64,000 nucleotides of DNA, taken from positions 1 through 64,000 of the forward strand of contig JACKLZ010000001.1 in NCBI GenBank assembly GCA_024235675.1, in the 5' to 3' direction. Below the pieces are notes generated by a model that was not told the origin of the DNA, ran no database searches, and saw only the letters and a program-made list of their open reading frames with translations. A program made the position numbers and the translations under genes. How positions within the stretch are numbered: the stretch's first letter is position 1; every line of letters begins with the position of its first letter. The DNA comes from Zoogloeaceae bacterium. Lineage in GTDB: Bacteria > Pseudomonadota > Gammaproteobacteria > Burkholderiales > Rhodocyclaceae. Below are positions 61,249 to 64,000 of the stretch, piece after piece.

Positions 61249-61249
61249 T

Positions 61250-61267
61250 CCATACGCTACCGTCTGG
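61250..61267. promoter_or_regulatory. Putative operator for the TetR regulator (site 3)
   Basis: CCATACG-ctac-CGTCTGG is an 18-bp inverted repeat with 6 of 7 positions matching, nearly identical in sequence to the site at the etfB promoter (63609-63626). It lies 113 bases before the enoyl-CoA hydratase start. Confidence 0.6.
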
Positions 61268-61379
61268 TCATTTCGCGATCGGCGCGCTACCATGAATCGA
61301 GAGCGCCGTTCGCAACCGCGAGCGGCCGTGACAATGCCCGGGCGTGCGCAGCGCTTCGCCCGGCACCGAGGAGAGAGTC

Positions 61380-62180
61380 ATGAGTGCAGTGCTGAATCAG
61401 GACGATAGCCCCATGGTCTTGCGCGAGGACCGCGATGGCGTCGCTTACCTGACCCTGAATCGTCCGGCGCAGTTCAACGCCTTGTCCGAGGCGATGCTCA
61501 ATGCGCTGATTGCCGAGCTGGACGCGATTGCGACCAGTCCGGCTGTGCGTGTGGTGGTGCTGGCGGGTGAGGGCAAAGCCTTTTGCGCCGGGCACGACCT
61601 CAAGGAAATGCGCGGCAACCACACCATCGAATTCCAGCAGGCGCTGTTCCGCCTGTGCGGCAAGCTGATGTGCAAAATCATCGCCATTCCGCAGCCGGTG
61701 ATCGCGCGGGTGCACAGCATCGCCACCGCTGCAGGTTGCCAGCTGGTGTCGATGTGCGACATGGCGGTGGCGGCTGAAGGGGCGCGTTTTGCCGTGTCGG
61801 GCATCAACGTCGGGCTGTTTTGTTCGACGCCGAGTGTCGGTCTGTCGCGCAATATGGGGCGCAAGGCTGCCTTCGAGATGCTGGTGACCGGCGAGTTTAT
61901 TGATGCGCCCGAAGCACAGCGCCGAGGCCTGATCAACCGGGTGGTGCCGCTCGATCAGCTCGACGAAGAAGTCGCCAAACTGGCTGCATCGATCTGCAAT
62001 AAATCGGCGGCGGCCATCAGCATGGGCAAGCAGTTGTTCTATCAGCAGCTCGAAATGGGTATTGAAGCGGCTTACCAGACTGCAGCAGAAACCATGGCCT
62101 GCAACATGATGACCGAGGACGCGGGCGAAGGCATCGACGCCTTCATTGCCAAGCGCAAGCCGGTCTGGAAAGGTCGCTGA
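61380..62180 (+). CDS. Enoyl-CoA hydratase / isomerase
   Basis: A 266-residue crotonase-family enzyme that hydrates enoyl-CoA in fatty acid oxidation. The oxyanion-hole segment is GKAFCAGHDLKEM, and the second binding region includes SIATAAGCQLVSMCDMAVA. The catalytic-glutamate region of classical hydratases (normally E near GLFCSTPSVG) is altered here to glycine and cysteine residues, so isomerase or other crotonase activity is possible. GAGGAGAG lies just before ATG 61380. It is probably controlled through the operator at 61250. Confidence 0.82.
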   Translation: MSAVLNQDDSPMVLREDRDGVAYLTLNRPAQFNALSEAMLNALIAELDAIATSPAVRVVVLAGEGKAFCAGHDLKEMRGNHTIEFQQALFRLCGKLMCKIIAIPQPVIARVHSIATAAGCQLVSMCDMAVAAEGARFAVSGINVGLFCSTPSVGLSRNMGRKAAFEMLVTGEFIDAPEAQRRGLINRVVPLDQLDEEVAKLAASICNKSAAAISMGKQLFYQQLEMGIEAAYQTAAETMACNMMTEDAGEGIDAFIAKRKPVWKGR

Positions 62181-62199
62181 GCGATTGTTTGGGGGTGCG

Positions 62200-62976
62200 A
62201 TGCTGATCGACACCCACATTCATCTTGACGCGGATGCGTTCGCGCCGGATCGGCAAACGCTGATGGACGCGGCCCGCGATGCCGGGGTGGGGGCCTATGT
62301 AGTGCCCGCAGTCACGGCAGCGGGTTTTGATGCCCTGGATGCATTGGCCGATGCGACGCCGAACGTGGCGCGCGCCTACGGTCTGCATCCGCTCTATATC
62401 GATCGCGCGCGGCCCGAAGATCTCGAGCTGCTCGCCCAGCGCTTGGCTCGGCCGGATGCCGTGGCGGTGGGCGAAATCGGCCTCGATGGTTTTATTCCTG
62501 CGCCGGATCTGGCCGCACAGCTACCGTGGTTTGAGGCGCAGCTGGCGCTCGCAAAGCGATTTGATTTGCCAGTGATCCTGCATGTGCGCCATGCGGTCGA
62601 GCCGATCATCCGCGCACTGAAAAAGGTCGGCGTGCGCGGCGGTATCGCCCATGCGTTCAACGGCAGTCGCCAGCAGGCGGATACCTTGCTGATGATGGGT
62701 TTCAAGCTGGGTTTCGGCGGGACGCTGACCTACCCCGGTTCGCGCAGGATTCGCGCGCTGGCCGAGAGCCTGCCGATGGACGCGATTGTGCTCGAAACCG
62801 ATGCGCCGGACATGCCGCCGGTCTGGGCGCGAGCTCAGCGAAACGAGCCAGTCAATCTGGCACGCATTGCCGAGACCTTGGCCGAGCTAAGAGGCGAGTC
62901 CTTGGCGGACATTGTTGCCGCGACCGAGGCGAATGCCCGTTGCGCCTTGCCGCGGTTGAACACGCTGCTCGCTTGA
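62200..62976 (+). CDS. tatD: TatD-family deoxyribonuclease
   Basis: A 258-residue metal-dependent nuclease of the TatD type (TIM barrel). Metal residues appear in DTHIHLD, GEIGLDGF, ILHVRHA and ETDAPDMPP. It lies 19 bases after the hydratase and is convergent with the TetR gene. Starting at 62200 gives the family N-terminus MLIDTHIHLD. Confidence 0.9.
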   Translation: MLIDTHIHLDADAFAPDRQTLMDAARDAGVGAYVVPAVTAAGFDALDALADATPNVARAYGLHPLYIDRARPEDLELLAQRLARPDAVAVGEIGLDGFIPAPDLAAQLPWFEAQLALAKRFDLPVILHVRHAVEPIIRALKKVGVRGGIAHAFNGSRQQADTLLMMGFKLGFGGTLTYPGSRRIRALAESLPMDAIVLETDAPDMPPVWARAQRNEPVNLARIAETLAELRGESLADIVAATEANARCALPRLNTLLA

Positions 62977-62987
62977 GGCCTTGCGCG

Positions 62988-63581
62988 TCAGGCTTTGGTG
63001 GCGTTGGACGAGCTTGCAATCAGTCCGGCGATATCGTTTTTCAGATCGTTCAGGTTGTCTGCATAACGGTCGCAAAACATCAGCGAGACGCCGAACACAT
63101 ACGCGTAGAGCAGCATGCTGCGGCTCGATGCTTCAGCCATCGGCACGCCGCAGGACAGGAACAGTTCGCGAGCGCATTTGAGGCGCCAGGTGTCGACTTC
63201 TTCGACCACCGCCGCGGCCGTGTCGTCACGTCGTGCCCAGTCGCGTACGGCCAGCTCGATCATCATGCCTTTGCGGCTACGGCTGGCGCTGTACACGTCG
63301 ATGACGTGGTGCAACTGCGACAACTCGGTTCCGGTGTTGGCGCGGGTTTGTTTCACGATGTCCTTGATACGGCCTTCTTTCCAGACCTCCAGCACCGATT
63401 GCAGCAAGTCGCTGCGATCCTTGAAGTGCCAGTAAAAGCTGCCCTTGGTTACCTTCAGGTGCTTGGCGAGCAACTCAACCCGCAAGCCCGCGACGCCCTC
63501 CTTGGCGAGGAGGTCGGTGGCGGCGAGTACCCAGGCCGAGCGGTCGAGTTGGGCGCGAGGTTTGGTCTTCGAATTTTCCAT
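62988..63581 (-). CDS. TetR/AcrR-family transcriptional regulator
   Basis: A 197-residue regulator from the ATG at 63581 (MENSKTKPRAQLDRSAW). The N-terminal helix-turn-helix is at about 20-60: LLAKEGVAGLRVELLAKHLKV and KGSFYWHFKDRSDLL. The C-terminal ligand domain is not distinctive. It is transcribed away from etfB, and repeats matching one motif surround its start and the etfB promoter, so it probably represses itself and electron-transfer flavoprotein genes, releasing DNA on an acyl-CoA-like ligand. That ligand is inferred from neighbours. Confidence 0.87.
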   Translation of the reverse strand: MENSKTKPRAQLDRSAWVLAATDLLAKEGVAGLRVELLAKHLKVTKGSFYWHFKDRSDLLQSVLEVWKEGRIKDIVKQTRANTGTELSQLHHVIDVYSASRSRKGMMIELAVRDWARRDDTAAAVVEEVDTWRLKCARELFLSCGVPMAEASSRSMLLYAYVFGVSLMFCDRYADNLNDLKNDIAGLIASSSNATKA

Positions 63582-63584
63582 ACG
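63578..63584. promoter_or_regulatory. Half-operator over the TetR start codon
   Basis: CCATACG, the left half of the repeat at 63609, overlaps the ATG of the TetR gene. The matching right half is not conserved, so only a half-site is present; it would suit weak autoregulation. Confidence 0.4.
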
Positions 63585-63592
63585 CCGTAGTA

Positions 63593-63622
63593 TTGACAAA
63601 AACACCTTCCATACGCTACCGT
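63593..63622 (+). promoter_or_regulatory. Likely etfB promoter
   Basis: A perfect -35 TTGACA (63593-63598) is followed 18 bases later by TACCGT (63617-63622), a moderate -10. The -10 lies inside the first inverted repeat, where a bound repressor would block polymerase. Confidence 0.55.
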
Positions 63623-63645
63623 ACGGCCAATACCGTTCCGTATGG
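63609..63645. promoter_or_regulatory. Double TetR operator (sites 1 and 2)
   Basis: Two 18-bp inverted repeats sit side by side: CCATACG-ctac-CGTACGG (63609-63626) and CAATACC-gttc-CGTATGG (63628-63645). Both have 7-base arms and a 4-base gap; centres are 19 bases apart. They overlap the etfB promoter. Confidence 0.7.
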
Positions 63646-63753
63646 AAATTTGCCAATCGGGGGCATCATGCGAAACATCGTAGGCGATGCCATAATGATT
63701 GTTGGCTTTGTAGCAGTATTGCCTTTCTGAAGATTTGATTAAGGAGGACAGCC

Positions 63754-64000
63754 TTGAAAATTCTGGTTCCCGTCAAACGGGTCGTTGATTACAACGTAAA
63801 AGTACGCGTGAAGGCCGATGCGAGCGGCGTCGATATTGCCAACGTCAAGATGAGCATGAACCCCTTCGACGAAATTGCCGTCGAAGAGGCCGTCCGCCTG
63901 AAAGAGGCGGGCGTGGCGACGGAAGTCATCGCCGTGTCTTGCGGTGTGGCCCAGTGTCAGGAAACCCTGCGCACCGCCATGGCCATCGGTGCCGATCGCG
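63754..64000 (+). CDS. etfB: Electron transfer flavoprotein beta subunit (partial)
   Basis: The first 82 codons of etfB, cut by the window end. The product begins MKILVPVKRVVDYNVKVRV and contains MNPFDEIAVEEAVRLKEAG, the EtfB signature. ETF passes electrons from acyl-CoA dehydrogenases to the quinone pool. The start is TTG, behind a perfect AAGGAGG (63741-63747). etfA and an acyl-CoA dehydrogenase probably follow outside the window. Confidence 0.95.
   Translation, partial: MKILVPVKRVVDYNVKVRVKADASGVDIANVKMSMNPFDEIAVEEAVRLKEAGVATEVIAVSCGVAQCQETLRTAMAIGADR

Noticed and set aside
63668..63730. A 20-codon hydrophobic ORF between the operator and etfB.
   Set aside because: It has no good ribosome site beyond a G run and no recognisable product; it could be a leader but cannot be supported.

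Overview
The window is about 64 kb of high-GC chromosome from a betaproteobacterium, most likely of the Rhodocyclales (Azoarcus/Thauera/Zoogloea-like). Support: a one-piece tmRNA whose tag ends in ALAA; the run gyrA-serC-pheA-hisC-tyrA-aroA/cmk(fused)-rpsA-ihfB-lapA-lapB; an ATC-started infC; and the two-TM LapA/LapB plus RfaE1/CysM neighbourhood. The genus is inferred from gene order and protein style, not from a search.

Left end to 32.2 kb is core genome. After about 430 unassignable bases come, on the minus strand, ssrA, gph, ubiG, ompA and an MtaD/TRZ-type amidohydrolase. On the plus strand, gyrA opens a long series of touching or overlapping genes for serine and aromatic amino acid synthesis, then rpsA and ihfB, then envelope genes (lapAB, ugd, rfaE1, cysM), a YdbH/YnbE-like/YdbL lipid-transport set, a predicted exonuclease and tRNA-Val. 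The translation cluster thrS-infC-rpmI-rplT-pheS-pheT-ihfA-merR-tRNA-Pro follows.

32.2-41.7 kb is the accessory part: five minus-strand genes, overlapping or 3 bases apart. In order of transcription they encode a TIR-domain protein, a second divergent TIR-like protein, a MoxR-type AAA+ ATPase, a 1527-residue membrane-anchored protein with a vWA-like (SAV_2336-like) region and about 14 WD40 repeats, and an 820-residue polytopic membrane protein with a soluble Rossmann/TIR-like tail. The parts match the general plan of NTP-dependent conflict (defence or signalling) systems built on MoxR plus vWA-like proteins, but I do not recognise this exact five-gene arrangement. It is the best candidate here for an undescribed system.

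41.7-64 kb: an unusual 1006-residue class A-like penicillin-binding protein, a decayed aldehyde dehydrogenase, a pstSCAB phosphate operon behind a Pho-box-like site, a two-gene CetA/CetB-like energy-taxis receptor, ppk and ppx (divergent), an Mla-type lipid ABC transporter with a STAS-fused permease, and a fatty-acid activation/oxidation block (acyl-CoA synthetase, enoyl-CoA hydratase, TatD nuclease, TetR regulator, start of etfB). An 18-bp inverted repeat recurs at the TetR/etfB promoter and upstream of the enoyl-CoA hydratase and is a good candidate operator for that TetR protein.
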